Shown here: positions 43,322 to 51,871 of the stretch, one piece after another
How positions within the stretch are numbered: position 1 is the stretch's first letter
Layout of the letters: each line of letters starts with the position of its first letter
NCBI GenBank assembly: GCA_026984935.1
Contig: JALSRD010000036.1
Coordinates: 1 to 64,000 of the forward strand
DNA: 64,000 bases
Source of the DNA: Desulfobacterales bacterium
GTDB lineage: Bacteria; Desulfobacterota; Desulfobacteria; Desulfobacterales; JALSRD01
Direction of reading: 5' to 3'
Program-made: the position numbers and the translations under genes
The notes under the pieces: generated by a model
Database searches by the model: none
The model's input: the letters and a program-made list of their open reading frames with translations, nothing else
Told to the model about the DNA's origin: nothing

Positions 43322-43708
43322 TTACAGTTCCAGGATCGTGAGACGCGCGACCTGCGCTTCGAACGCGTCCGGCGCCACCTGCTTCCAGGCCGTGCGCGGA
43401 GCGAACTGCAGCGTCGAGACCACATCCGGTGAAAAGACCTTGCCGGCCTTGAGCTCCGGGGCCGGCAGAAGGTACTTGAATTCCTGCCCCAGATCGAGCA
43501 ACAGATCGATGACGTCGTGGTCATCGAGCAATTCCACCAGCAGGACGTTGCGGATGTTGCCCCAGCCGCGCAGGTGCCGTATGCCGCGGGCGTCCGCGAA
43601 AACCTCGATTACAGTCTCGTCGACCGGGACCGCCGAACCGTCCGGCGCCACCAGGAATGCACGTTCCACCAGGTATTCCCCTTCTGCAAACGGTACCCAT
43701 TGTGCCAT
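43322..43708 (-). CDS. Hypothetical protein, 128 residues
   Basis: Not recognised. ATG 43708 is preceded by a perfect AGGAGG at good spacing, and codon use matches the neighbours, so it is probably real. It has no signal peptide, membrane segment or cysteine motif. It is rich in acidic and hydrophobic residues, with a repeated leucine-aspartate stretch (VELLDDHDVIDLLLDLG) near the middle. Its stop lies 14 bases from the acyl-CoA synthetase stop (convergent). Confidence 0.65.
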   Translation of the reverse strand: MAQWVPFAEGEYLVERAFLVAPDGSAVPVDETVIEVFADARGIRHLRGWGNIRNVLLVELLDDHDVIDLLLDLGQEFKYLLPAPELKAGKVFSPDVVSTLQFAPRTAWKQVAPDAFEAQVARLTILEL

Positions 43709-43771
43709 GGCCGCATACCTCCTATACCCCCCGGGGCCGGCGCCCCCCGATCCGCCGGCGGGCCTTTTCCA

Positions 43772-43801
43772 TTGACGCCGGGTGCGTTAAGATCATATAC
43801 A
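43772..43801 (+). promoter_or_regulatory. Sigma-70-like promoter for plsC-ppi
   Basis: TTGACG (43772-43777), 18 bases, TATACA (43796-43801). Transcription from about 43808 would exclude the earliest possible start codon of the next gene (43806). Called by eye. Confidence 0.45.
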
Positions 43802-43862
43802 TGAGTTGTGCATGTTACGCAAATGGCCGGCGGCAGGTGTGCGGCAGAAAGAGAAATCGGAC

Positions 43863-44549
43863 GTGCTTCAGACATCGGATACGCCGGGGCGCGCAAGCCG
43901 TGTGACCGAAGGCAGCTGCCGCTATGCGGGCCGTCAGGCGGGGTACAACCGCCTGCTGGCAGCTGCGGTGCGCGCTGCGGCCGGGTTGCTGTTGAGGCCG
44001 TTTTTCGGGTTGCGCGTGACCGGCGCTCAAAACCTGCCCCGCGAAGGTCCTTTGGTGCTGCTGCCCAAGCATCAGCGATGGGAGGATATCCCGCTGCTGG
44101 GCCTGGCGTGCCCGCGGCCGCTTTTTTATGTGGCCAAACAGGAACTTTTCAGCTGTCCGATCTGCGGCTGGTTTTTCAGATCCATAGGTGGCATTCCCCT
44201 TAACCGCAGCAGCCCGCTGAAGAGCCGGGCGCATTTGCGCACCCTGGCGCAGTTGCTGGAGCAGGGGAAGGGTGTCGTCATTTTCCCGGAGGGCACCTAC
44301 TTTGAAAACCGCATGGGGCCGGCCCGTAGCGGTCTGATCCGGTTTGTCCGGGCGCGTCTGCCTCAGGTACCGTTCGTTCCCGTGGGCATGCGTTACAGCG
44401 CGGTACGGCACAGGTGCCGGGTGCAGATTACCTTTGGGCGCCCCATCCGCGACCTCAAGGCGCCGACGGAAGCATTTGTCGTCCGGATGATGACTGAAAT
44501 TGCCGCCCTGTCGGGTATGCCGGCAGCCGGCCGCAACGCAAAACCTTAA
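43863..44549 (+). CDS. plsC: 1-acyl-sn-glycerol-3-phosphate acyltransferase (PlsC family)
   Basis: About 228 residues if GTG 43863 is used. The frame is open from 43806, and GTG 43839 or 43902 are alternatives. The predicted promoter argues against the longest form. Acyltransferase motif I is HQRWED (H-x4-D), motif II is near GGIPLNRSS, motif III is VVIFPEGTYF and motif IV is VPFVPVGM. It would add the second acyl chain to lysophosphatidate at the membrane. The start is the main uncertainty. Confidence 0.82.
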   Translation: MLQTSDTPGRASRVTEGSCRYAGRQAGYNRLLAAAVRAAAGLLLRPFFGLRVTGAQNLPREGPLVLLPKHQRWEDIPLLGLACPRPLFYVAKQELFSCPICGWFFRSIGGIPLNRSSPLKSRAHLRTLAQLLEQGKGVVIFPEGTYFENRMGPARSGLIRFVRARLPQVPFVPVGMRYSAVRHRCRVQITFGRPIRDLKAPTEAFVVRMMTEIAALSGMPAAGRNAKP

Positions 44550-44567
44550 AAATAAAGAGAGGACCGC

Positions 44568-45092
44568 ATGTCGATTCAGAAATCCGATTACCGTGAAGAC
44601 GCCGAGCGTCTGACTGCCGAATTTGACACCAGCATGGGCACCTTTGAAGCCGAACTCTACGCCGGGAAATGCCCGCAAACGGTGTGGAACTTCGTGAACC
44701 TGGCCGAAGGCCGGCAGGCCACCGACAGAAAGGGAAACTTTTACGACGGGCTGAATTTCCACCGCGTGATCAAGGGGTTCGTCATCCAGGGGGGCTGCCC
44801 GTTGGGAAACGGCACCGGTGGTCCGGGCTACAGTTTTGCCGATGAATTTGATGCGGACCTGAAGCATGACGGCCCGGGGATACTCTCCATGGCCAATGCC
44901 GGCCCGAATACCAACGGCAGCCAGTTTTTCATCACGCTGGCAGCCACGCCGCATCTCGACGGCCGGCACGCGGTGTTCGGGAAAGTGGTCAAGGGGATGG
45001 ACGTCGTTGAGAAAATCGGAGCGGTGCCCACCGGCCCCATGGATCAGCCCATCGAGCCGGTGGTGATGAACCGCGTGACCATACGGCGCTAG
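44568..45092 (+). CDS. Peptidyl-prolyl cis-trans isomerase, cyclophilin type
   Basis: 174 residues, ATG with GAGAGGA upstream. A single cyclophilin domain without signal peptide: NFVNLAEG, then [20 protein letters not shown] (catalytic Arg in FHRV), [26 protein letters not shown] and [18 protein letters not shown]. Cytoplasmic foldase. It is 18 bases after plsC and probably co-transcribed. Confidence 0.92.
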   Translation: MSIQKSDYREDAERLTAEFDTSMGTFEAELYAGKCPQTVWNFVNLAEGRQATDRKGNFYDGLNFHRVIKGFVIQGGCPLGNGTGGPGYSFADEFDADLKHDGPGILSMANAGPNTNGSQFFITLAATPHLDGRHAVFGKVVKGMDVVEKIGAVPTGPMDQPIEPVVMNRVTIRR

Positions 45093-45142
45093 ACTCTCAG
45101 TGCGCCGGGTGCACCACCGGCGGAGCCAGGAGTGCAAAATCC

Positions 45143-45505
45143 ATGTGGGTATTTACCAGAGACGGCTTTTTTTCTGCGGTCTGGGACAAATTCTGCGGGG
45201 CCGACGAGATCATGATCCGGGCCCGCTGCCGGGAGGACCTCTGCCGGCTGTCCAAAAAGCTGCGCGGTTTCTGCGACCCGTCGCAGATCCTCGAGATTCC
45301 CCACGTGGACTACCTCTACCGCATTAAAATCTCCAAGCAGGAGTGGTCGGCCTACCTGGCGCGCTGTGCCCTGGATATCGATTATGCCAGCGTCAAAAAA
45401 AACATCATTCCGGCAGACGACAAGCTGCGCGAACGCGCCTACTACGGCGTCTGGCAGACCCTCTACCGCTGGCAGTCCAGCGTCCGCAAAAAAATAAACG
45501 ACTGA
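45143..45505 (+). CDS. Conserved hypothetical protein beginning MWVFTRDGFFS
   Basis: 120 residues, ATG 45143 with AGGAG upstream. No assigned function. The N-terminal MWVFTRDGFFSAV and the middle VDYLYRIKISKQEW recall a small family of uncharacterised proteins that start with the same motif and are widespread in proteobacteria and phages (from memory, not a search). The C-terminus is basic and aromatic (YGVWQTLYRWQSSVRKK). It is 50 bases after the cyclophilin gene and is followed directly by a strong terminator, so it ends that operon. Confidence 0.75.
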   Translation: MWVFTRDGFFSAVWDKFCGADEIMIRARCREDLCRLSKKLRGFCDPSQILEIPHVDYLYRIKISKQEWSAYLARCALDIDYASVKKNIIPADDKLRERAYYGVWQTLYRWQSSVRKKIND

Positions 45506-45550
45506 GCGGGCCTTTGCCGGCACCCGGCCGGAGAGGCCCGCTTTTTTTTT
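45506..45550 (+). terminator. Strong intrinsic terminator after the plsC-cyclophilin-hypothetical unit
   Basis: GCGGGCCT (45506-45513) pairs with AGGCCCGC (45534-45541), with additional CCGG pairing inside the loop, followed by nine T. It begins immediately after the stop codon of the 120-residue protein. Confidence 0.9.
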
Positions 45551-45577
45551 GGATGCGGCCGGTGCGGCCGGCGGAGC

Positions 45578-45751
45578 TTAATCCCCCAGGGAGTAGTAAC
45601 AGCGCTTGGGGGAGATCACCTGGCCGCTTTTTTTCAGCTTGCTGATCACCTTGGAGACCTCCTTGCTGTCCGCATCGATCATCTTGGCCACCTCGCCGGG
45701 CCTGACCGGCTTGCCGGCCTTTTTCATGGCATCGAGTACTTTGGCTTCCAC
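45578..45751 (-). CDS. Small winged-helix-like DNA-binding protein, 57 residues
   Basis: GTG 45751 is preceded by AAGGAGG, and the frame ends with TAA at 45578. The protein begins MEAKVLDAMKKAGKPVRPGE, continues VAKMIDADSKEVSKVISKLK and ends SGQVISPKRCYYSLGD. It reads as helix, helix-turn-helix (EVAKMIDADSKEVSKVISKL), then a beta wing (GQVISPKRCYYSL), typical of minimal winged-helix domains. Function is unknown; it may be a regulator or nucleoid-associated factor. It is convergent with the operon upstream and has a 16-bp perfect palindrome 31 bases before its start. Confidence 0.78.
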   Translation of the reverse strand: MEAKVLDAMKKAGKPVRPGEVAKMIDADSKEVSKVISKLKKSGQVISPKRCYYSLGD

Positions 45752-46088
45752 CTAAATCACCTCCTTATGCATGGTTTTTGACAAAAAGATCTTTTTGCGC
45801 CCTTATCGAATCATGTTTGTCGGATTTCAAGCCCGCAACCACGACCACCCGGCACAGGAAATACCACTGCGCATCAGGGCATCTTCCCCTTAGCACAGGC
45901 AATTTGCAGCGATCAAGGGCTTTGTGCAGCGTCTGCCGCGCGCCTCAGGGCTTCGACGGCTTAATCCTGTCCGGCTGCACAGCAAAAAAAAGCGCGACCC
46001 GCGATTTGAAACCGGGGCGCCACCGGCGCAGCCGTGCCATGGTACATTGTCTCTTGCAGCCGGGCGCGGCTGGCGGCCGTCTGCGTTT
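45752..46088. other. Intergenic region with perfect 16-bp palindrome (45782-45797)
   Basis: CAAAAAGATCTTTTTG at 45782-45797 is fully symmetric and lies between the small winged-helix gene and its possible minus-strand promoter (TTGAAA, 17 bases, GATAAG, about 45833-45805). It could be an autoregulatory operator. A 122-codon plus-strand frame crosses the region into the GMP reductase gene; it has no family resemblance or ribosome-binding site and is not called. Nothing else is seen. Confidence 0.5.
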
Positions 46089-47108
46089 TTACATCCGGCC
46101 GTGGGGCAGGCTTTCAATACGTCCTGCCGGCGTGATGCGGATGTAATCCAGCTTGCGCTGGAGCTCACGGATGGTGACCGCGCCGCCGTAAGTCAGGCCC
46201 GACCGCAGGCCGCCGACGATATCGTCGATGATTTCGTCTTCATTTTCGCGGTAAGGAACCTGCGTACAGACGCCTTCGGCGGTTTTCCAGTCGGTCATGC
46301 CGCCCAGGTATTCATCCTGGACCTCCCGTGATGCCATGCCGCGATAGGTTTTCACCTGCCTTTGCGTACCGTCGGCGGCTTGCCGGCTGATCACCGGCCC
46401 GGGAGTCGGCCGGGTTCCGGCCAGCAAACCGCCGATCATTACGAAGTCGGCGCCGAAGGCCAGCGATTTGACAATGTCGCCCGCACTGCGGATGCCGCCG
46501 TCCGCCACGATGGAGCGGTCCACCCGCGCACAATGGCGCACGGCCGTGAGGTTGGGGATGCCGAAGCCGGTTTTGATGCGCGTGGTGCACACCGACCCGC
46601 CGCCGATGCCCACCTTGATGATATCGGCGCTGCAGGAGGCCAGGTAGTCGGCGCCGGCGTAGGTGGCCACGTTGCCGGCCATGATGCAGGTTTCCTTGCC
46701 CAGCATATCGCGAATGTTTTTCAGCGTGCGGCCCACATAGCGGGCGTGCGCATGGGCCACGTCGACGCAGAAAAAATCGGCTCCCGCATCGCGCAGTGCC
46801 GCGGCCCTTTCCAGTTCGTGGGGCGTACAGCCGATGGAGACAAAGCAGGGATAGCGGCAGGACTTGAAAGCGGCCACGTTGTCGGCGATGCTCATGAAGC
46901 GGTGCAGCACCCCGATGCCGCCGCGTTTGCCGATGAAATTGACCATGTCCGCCTCGGTGATGGTGTCCATGTTGGCGGTCATGACCGGCAGCTGCAGCGA
47001 CAGGCGGCCGGACTTGTCGGTCATCGAAATATCCACCACTTTGCGCGATTCCCAGTGGTTGTACGAGGGCACCAGCAGGACATCGTCGAAGGTGATCGCG
47101 GTGTTCAT
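46089..47108 (-). CDS. guaC: GMP reductase (IMPDH/GMPR family)
   Basis: 339 residues from ATG 47108 with GGGAGGA upstream; the frame open to 47168 is leader. TIM-barrel enzyme: FDDVLLVPSYN near the N-terminus, the catalytic loop GIGGGSVCTTRIKTGFG (Cys174), then VADGGIRSAGDIVKSLAFGA and MIGGLLAGT. The length and the absence of CBS domains point to GMP reductase, which converts GMP to IMP with NADPH, rather than to IMP dehydrogenase. A CBS-less IMP dehydrogenase is the alternative. Single gene, divergent from the ferritin-like gene. Confidence 0.82.
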   Translation of the reverse strand: MNTAITFDDVLLVPSYNHWESRKVVDISMTDKSGRLSLQLPVMTANMDTITEADMVNFIGKRGGIGVLHRFMSIADNVAAFKSCRYPCFVSIGCTPHELERAAALRDAGADFFCVDVAHAHARYVGRTLKNIRDMLGKETCIMAGNVATYAGADYLASCSADIIKVGIGGGSVCTTRIKTGFGIPNLTAVRHCARVDRSIVADGGIRSAGDIVKSLAFGADFVMIGGLLAGTRPTPGPVISRQAADGTQRQVKTYRGMASREVQDEYLGGMTDWKTAEGVCTQVPYRENEDEIIDDIVGGLRSGLTYGGAVTIRELQRKLDYIRITPAGRIESLPHGRM

Positions 47109-47387
47109 GGGTCCTCCCTGAAGGAAATCCGGAATCCGGGTTTCAAGATTTGGCATTGATTTTAACACGCTGACTTACGAATACAACCGGAAAAAAGGGT
47201 TTTTGGGGCACCGGCGGCCTGTGGCGGCCGATGGGCGCAACATCTGCAGCCCGTCGCGTTCGTTGCCCCGCAATTGAGAAGCCTGCGCCGATCCCGGCGG
47301 GCATCTTGACATTCTGCGCAGACGGTGACAGATTATGCCGCACTTGGCAGGTGCCTGTTGGCCGGACATGCGATTGCGGAGGGAAGA

Positions 47388-47846
47388 ATGTTTACCGTCA
47401 GGGATCTCAGCGAGTTGGCGGCGCAGCTGGAAAAAAACGGAGAGAAAATTTACCGCCGCGCACTCGAAAAGGTGTCGGATCCCGGGCTGGTGGCGCTGCT
47501 TCAATGGCTGGCCGACGAGGAGGCCGATCATGCGCGCTGGTTCGCCGACCTGGCCAAGTCCGACCGCCGCCGGCCGGTCAGCGACCAGCTGGAGAAAATG
47601 GGCCGCCAAATGATGGCCGATTCCCTTAAGCACCAGGCGTTTTCGCTGGGCGAGGCGGATTTTGACAAGATCGTATCCAAAAAGCAGCTCATCGAACTGG
47701 CCGTGGAATTTGAAGAAGATACCGTGCTTTTTTACAACATGCTGCGGGAATTCGTGGATGACGCGCAAGCCCTCGCGAACCTGGACATCATCATTGCAGA
47801 AGAACAGCGGCACATCAAGCGGCTCAAGGCCTTTTTAGACCAATGA
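47388..47846 (+). CDS. Ferritin-like/rubrerythrin-domain di-iron protein
   Basis: 152 residues; ATG 47388 follows GGAGGGAAG. Four helices with metal-ligand glutamates and ExxH motifs in order: EKNGEKIYRRA, DEEADHARWF, EFEEDTVLFYNM and EEQRHIKRL. No rubredoxin domain. Probably handles peroxide or iron in an anaerobe. The upstream 279-base divergent region contains TTGACA at 47306-47311 with a weak GATTAT 19 bases on. Its stop overlaps the next start (ATGA). Confidence 0.85.
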   Translation: MFTVRDLSELAAQLEKNGEKIYRRALEKVSDPGLVALLQWLADEEADHARWFADLAKSDRRRPVSDQLEKMGRQMMADSLKHQAFSLGEADFDKIVSKKQLIELAVEFEEDTVLFYNMLREFVDDAQALANLDIIIAEEQRHIKRLKAFLDQ

Positions 47847-48244
47847 ATGCTGAACCGCAACCCATCCGCAGCCTGAGGCTGAAAAACGGGCTGGACCTGA
47901 AACTCTACGACGAATCCTGCAAGGTGGCCGGCGACCGCTGGCGTGTGCGCATGGTCGCCAGGATCGAAATCCCCGTTGCCCACCCGTTTCCGGCACGCCT
48001 GGATGACGGGGAAGGCGAAAGTGCACGCCGGCAGATCCTGGGAGCGCACGCCGTCTACCGGCAGGTGCGCGAGCGCAACTTCGTCGATGGCGCTTCCCGG
48101 CACAAAGTGCTGCAGAAACTCTGCCGGGACTTTTTAAATGTCCAGCGCGACTACCTGTCCCATCCCGACTTCGGCCCGCGCTTCATCCTGAAAGCGTACC
48201 GCACCTGCCGTGAAAGAAAATCCTGGTATGCGGATGCACAGTAG
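47843..48244 (+). CDS. Hypothetical protein, 133 residues
   Basis: Not recognised. Translationally coupled to the ferritin-like gene (ATGA overlap). Basic, with strand-rich N-terminal half (LRLKNGLDLKLYDESCKVAGDR begins a beta-like stretch) and helical C-terminal half; no membrane segment or metal motif. It lies 30 bases before recC, so it may belong to the same transcript. No function is proposed. Confidence 0.65.
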   Translation: MNAEPQPIRSLRLKNGLDLKLYDESCKVAGDRWRVRMVARIEIPVAHPFPARLDDGEGESARRQILGAHAVYRQVRERNFVDGASRHKVLQKLCRDFLNVQRDYLSHPDFGPRFILKAYRTCRERKSWYADAQ

Positions 48245-48274
48245 CTTCGCAGCCGAGTGTGTCCCGGAGCACCA

Positions 48275-51200
48275 ATGGCCATTGAGCTTTTTTTCAGCAA
48301 CCGCCTGGAAGCCCTGGCGGACAAATTCCTGGAACTTTTGTACTGCGATCCGCATGCCGACGCCGATTTCCTGCGCCCACTGCCCGTGGTGGTCCCCAAC
48401 CTCAACCTGGGTCGCTGGCTGCAGCTGAACATCGCCTGCCGCCGGAATGTCTGCATGAATGTCGAGTTCGATTTTCTGGACAGCGGGCTGTGGCGCCTGC
48501 TGCACACGCTCGATGGCGGCGCCGGGCCGGCCGCCGCGCTGCACATCGACGAGCTGAAGCTCCTCCTATTGTATGCGCTGCAGCACCTGCCCGCGCAGGA
48601 TGCGCGGCTGGCGCCGCTTCGGCGATACCTGCAGGGCGGTCCCGGCACCGCCCGCCTCTGGCAGTTGAGCGAAATCCTGGCACGGCTCTTCAGCGAATAC
48701 GCGCTTCACCGGGCCGACATGCTGGCGCGCTGGCAGGTCCGGGAGGCGGTCCACGGCCCCCTGGAAGCCTGCCAGCGGCAGCTGTACCTGCAGTTGCAGA
48801 CCTTGAAACAGGCCGGCGGCGAAAACGGCGCTGCGCCCCCGCTGACGCTGGCCGAATATGCGGACCGGGTGTTTGCCTCCTGTCCGAAGCCCGTCCGCGG
48901 GCCGCTGCCGCGCGTGCATTTTTTCGGTTTCTCCCAGATTTCGGAGCTGCACCTGGGTATTTTTGCGCGGCTGAGGCCCTATTTTAAGATTCTCCTCTAC
49001 GTGATGAACCCCTGCCGCGAGTTCTGGGAAGATGTACGCACACCGGCCGAGCAGCGCTGGGTGCGGCGCAAAAGCATGCGGCGCCTGCGGATTCTGCCGC
49101 GTGAGGAAGAAAAGGGAGAACTGCTGGCGCCGGCGGCCCACAGCCTGCTGGCGGCGTGGGGCAAGCCCGGGCGCGAGTCCATCCGCCGTTTCTGTGCGCT
49201 GGCGGATTACGATTTTTCCGAAAACTATGTCCTGGACGCGGCACCAGACAGCGTGCTCAAGGCCCTGCAGCAGGACATCCTGACCCTGGGCGGCGCCCGG
49301 GGCTCGACTGCCGGCCGCCGCCAGGACGACTCTTTGCAGATCGGTGCCTGCCCGGGCATTTTCCGGGAAGTGGAAACCGTCTACAACAGCATTTTGTACA
49401 ACCTTCAGCGCGACGGATCCCTGCAGCTGACCGACATCGCCGTGCTGGTGCCGGAGATGGAGCGCTACAAGCCGGCCCTGGAATCCATCTTCAGCCGGCA
49501 CCCGGAACTGGTGGCGTACAACCTGGTGGATACGCGTGCCGACACCCAGAGCTTTTACGGGCAGGCACTGCTGGCGCTGCTCGAACTGGTGCGCGGAAAG
49601 TTCACGCGCCGTGAGGTCTTCGCCCTGCTGCTAAACCCCTGTGTCATGCAGAAATGGGGCCTGTCCGCCGAAGACCTCCGCACCTGGGCCGTATGGGCCG
49701 ACCGGTTGAACATTTTCCATTCCTTTGACGAAAACGAGCGCCGGGCGCGGGGGTATCCCGCAGGTTCCGGCTATACCTGGAAACAGGGGCTTCTGCGGCT
49801 GCGCCTGGCCCGGGTGCTCAGCGACCCCGGCGACGTGCCCGGCGCCGGCGGCGCACAGTTCCGGCATTTCAAAAACCTGGTGCCCTACACCGATGCCGCT
49901 GCCGGAGATTCCCGTCTGCTCGAACTTTTCTGTGAATGCATCGAAACCCTGCACCGCGGCGTGCAGCGCCTCAAAGGGCTGCGGGCGAGCGGCCTGCGCT
50001 GGCGCGACGCCTTTTTCGGTGTCTGCGACAAACTGATGCAGGTGCCCGAAAATGCCGGTGGCGAGGCAGCGGTACGGCGTGCGCTCATGCAGGCTTTCGG
50101 GCACTTCGCGCTTTACGACCGCCTGGGCGGCGAGGGCCCTGTCAGAGGCGTAGACGCCGCGGTGGTTACGGAATTTGTGAAAAGCACCCTGGGTGCCATC
50201 TCCGGCGGGGAAGGCGAGTATCTGACCGGAGGGGTGACGATCGCGGAGCTGCAGCCCATGCGCCCCATTCCCTTCCGCTTGATTTACGTGCTGGGGCTCG
50301 AGGAAGGGAGTTTTCCGGGCAGAGCCCCGCGCATTTCGCTGGATCTGCGGCTGGCCAAGCGGCGCATCGGAGACGTGAGCCCGCCGGAGCGCGACCGCTA
50401 TCTGTTCTTGGAAACGCTTTTGGCTGCCCGCGAACGGATCTACCTGACTTACGTCGCCAGGGATCTCCAGAAAGACCGTGAGCTGATGCCCGGTTCGGTG
50501 GTTCGCCAGCTGTGCCGCCACCTGGAAAAACACATTTTGGCGCCGGGCCGGCCTTTCGCGGTCACCGACATTGCGTTAAAGGGCAGTGATGCCGTTTTGG
50601 CAAAAAACAGCCCGACCGGGTACAAGGGGGACCTGGGGGTCAATTTCAACTGGGCCGACCGCCTGGCGGCCTACCGCCGGCAGGGCCTCTGGGAACAGGC
50701 CCTCCTGGCCAGTACGCCGCAGGTGCGTGAAAAACTTGAACGCTTCTGCCCGCGCCTGGAAGCCGCCGCCGGAGCGGAGCCGGCCGATGATGCCCTGCGG
50801 TCGCTGACCCTGAGGCGCGTCAGGGCCTTTCTGGTGGACCCGGCGGATTATGCCATGCGTTGGAACCTGGGGCTTTTCGATGCGGAGCCGGCGGTGGAGG
50901 AAATCACGGCCGTCGAGGATGAGCCCGTTTCAACGCCTTTCCCGGCCGATTTCCGGCTGCTCGGCGACCCGCTCGCCTGGTGGCTTGAAAAAGCGCTGGG
51001 CGAAAGCGCGGATGCAGACCCCGCAGGCCTATCCGCCGGGGATTTCTTCGAAGGCTACTACGATCATCTTGCGCGCCAGGGGATGACGCCCGAAGCGCTT
51101 TACGCCGAACTGGACCGCGGGGCCCTGAAGGCGCAGCTGCTGCAGCGCGCCGGCCTGCTCGAAGCGCTCGTGGACGACATGCGTGCGGCGGCGCGTGTTT

Positions 51201-51871
51201 ACCGTGGCGCGGTGATCGGCGATCCCGGCAGCCGTCTGTCCGGTGGGGGGGGACTCGGTGTCAAACGCTTCGATGCCCTTGATCTGCCCGTCGCCCGCAA
51301 CCTGCCGTCCGGCAGGCCCGGGGGGGCGGGAATCCGCCTGCACGGCGAACAGCCCTGGCTGTGGCGCTCGCAGAAAGGCGGCTGGCATACCCTGGTGCTG
51401 ACCGGCGCCAACCGCAGGTCGCAGGCGCCGACGCGCTACGTGGTCGAGGCGGTGCTCTTTTACATGGCCTGCCTGGCGGCGGAGCCCGGCCGCCGCTGGC
51501 TGGGGCGCGGCACTTTCAGTGTTCACGTGGTCTACAACACCTGCCGGCGGATCTTTACCTATGACATTGCACCGCAAGACGCCCGCGACTATCTGGCGGC
51601 ACGGGCCACCGAATTGCTCGACCTGCAACCCGTTGACTGGATGCCCTTCGAAGTGGCGGCACGGATGGAAGACCTGCTGACCGCACCTGCGCAAAAGCTG
51701 CAGCCGGGCGACCGGCGCCGGTTTCGCGAATGGCTGGTGGACGCCTTCGAAAAGGCGGATGCCGACTACCTCACCCGCAAAGCCGTGCCGACCATCGGCA
51801 CCGATGTACTGGAGACGGCCCGTGCGCGTCTGGGCATCTTTTTCGATACCGTAGATCGGAGGAGCGCATGA
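48275..51871 (+). CDS. recC: Exodeoxyribonuclease V gamma subunit (RecC)
   Basis: 1198 residues; ATG 48275 has GGAG five bases upstream. The N-terminal segment VVVPNLNLGRWLQLNIA and the downstream CYEFW-like MNPCREFWEDV, FGFSQISELHLGIF and GLEEGSFPG segments are those of RecC, the inactive helicase-like subunit that recognises Chi. RecC acts in the RecBCD helicase-nuclease that processes double-strand ends. The order recC-recB-recD with ATGA overlaps between all three shows coupled translation. Confidence 0.92.
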   Translation: MAIELFFSNRLEALADKFLELLYCDPHADADFLRPLPVVVPNLNLGRWLQLNIACRRNVCMNVEFDFLDSGLWRLLHTLDGGAGPAAALHIDELKLLLLYALQHLPAQDARLAPLRRYLQGGPGTARLWQLSEILARLFSEYALHRADMLARWQVREAVHGPLEACQRQLYLQLQTLKQAGGENGAAPPLTLAEYADRVFASCPKPVRGPLPRVHFFGFSQISELHLGIFARLRPYFKILLYVMNPCREFWEDVRTPAEQRWVRRKSMRRLRILPREEEKGELLAPAAHSLLAAWGKPGRESIRRFCALADYDFSENYVLDAAPDSVLKALQQDILTLGGARGSTAGRRQDDSLQIGACPGIFREVETVYNSILYNLQRDGSLQLTDIAVLVPEMERYKPALESIFSRHPELVAYNLVDTRADTQSFYGQALLALLELVRGKFTRREVFALLLNPCVMQKWGLSAEDLRTWAVWADRLNIFHSFDENERRARGYPAGSGYTWKQGLLRLRLARVLSDPGDVPGAGGAQFRHFKNLVPYTDAAAGDSRLLELFCECIETLHRGVQRLKGLRASGLRWRDAFFGVCDKLMQVPENAGGEAAVRRALMQAFGHFALYDRLGGEGPVRGVDAAVVTEFVKSTLGAISGGEGEYLTGGVTIAELQPMRPIPFRLIYVLGLEEGSFPGRAPRISLDLRLAKRRIGDVSPPERDRYLFLETLLAARERIYLTYVARDLQKDRELMPGSVVRQLCRHLEKHILAPGRPFAVTDIALKGSDAVLAKNSPTGYKGDLGVNFNWADRLAAYRRQGLWEQALLASTPQVREKLERFCPRLEAAAGAEPADDALRSLTLRRVRAFLVDPADYAMRWNLGLFDAEPAVEEITAVEDEPVSTPFPADFRLLGDPLAWWLEKALGESADADPAGLSAGDFFEGYYDHLARQGMTPEALYAELDRGALKAQLLQRAGLLEALVDDMRAAARVYRGAVIGDPGSRLSGGGGLGVKRFDALDLPVARNLPSGRPGGAGIRLHGEQPWLWRSQKGGWHTLVLTGANRRSQAPTRYVVEAVLFYMACLAAEPGRRWLGRGTFSVHVVYNTCRRIFTYDIAPQDARDYLAARATELLDLQPVDWMPFEVAARMEDLLTAPAQKLQPGDRRRFREWLVDAFEKADADYLTRKAVPTIGTDVLETARARLGIFFDTVDRRSA

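Noticed and set aside
45778-46146. Plus-strand 122-codon frame between the winged-helix gene and guaC
   Set aside because: It overlaps the guaC 3' end, has no Shine-Dalgarno site and an atypical composition. The region is better explained as regulatory and intergenic.
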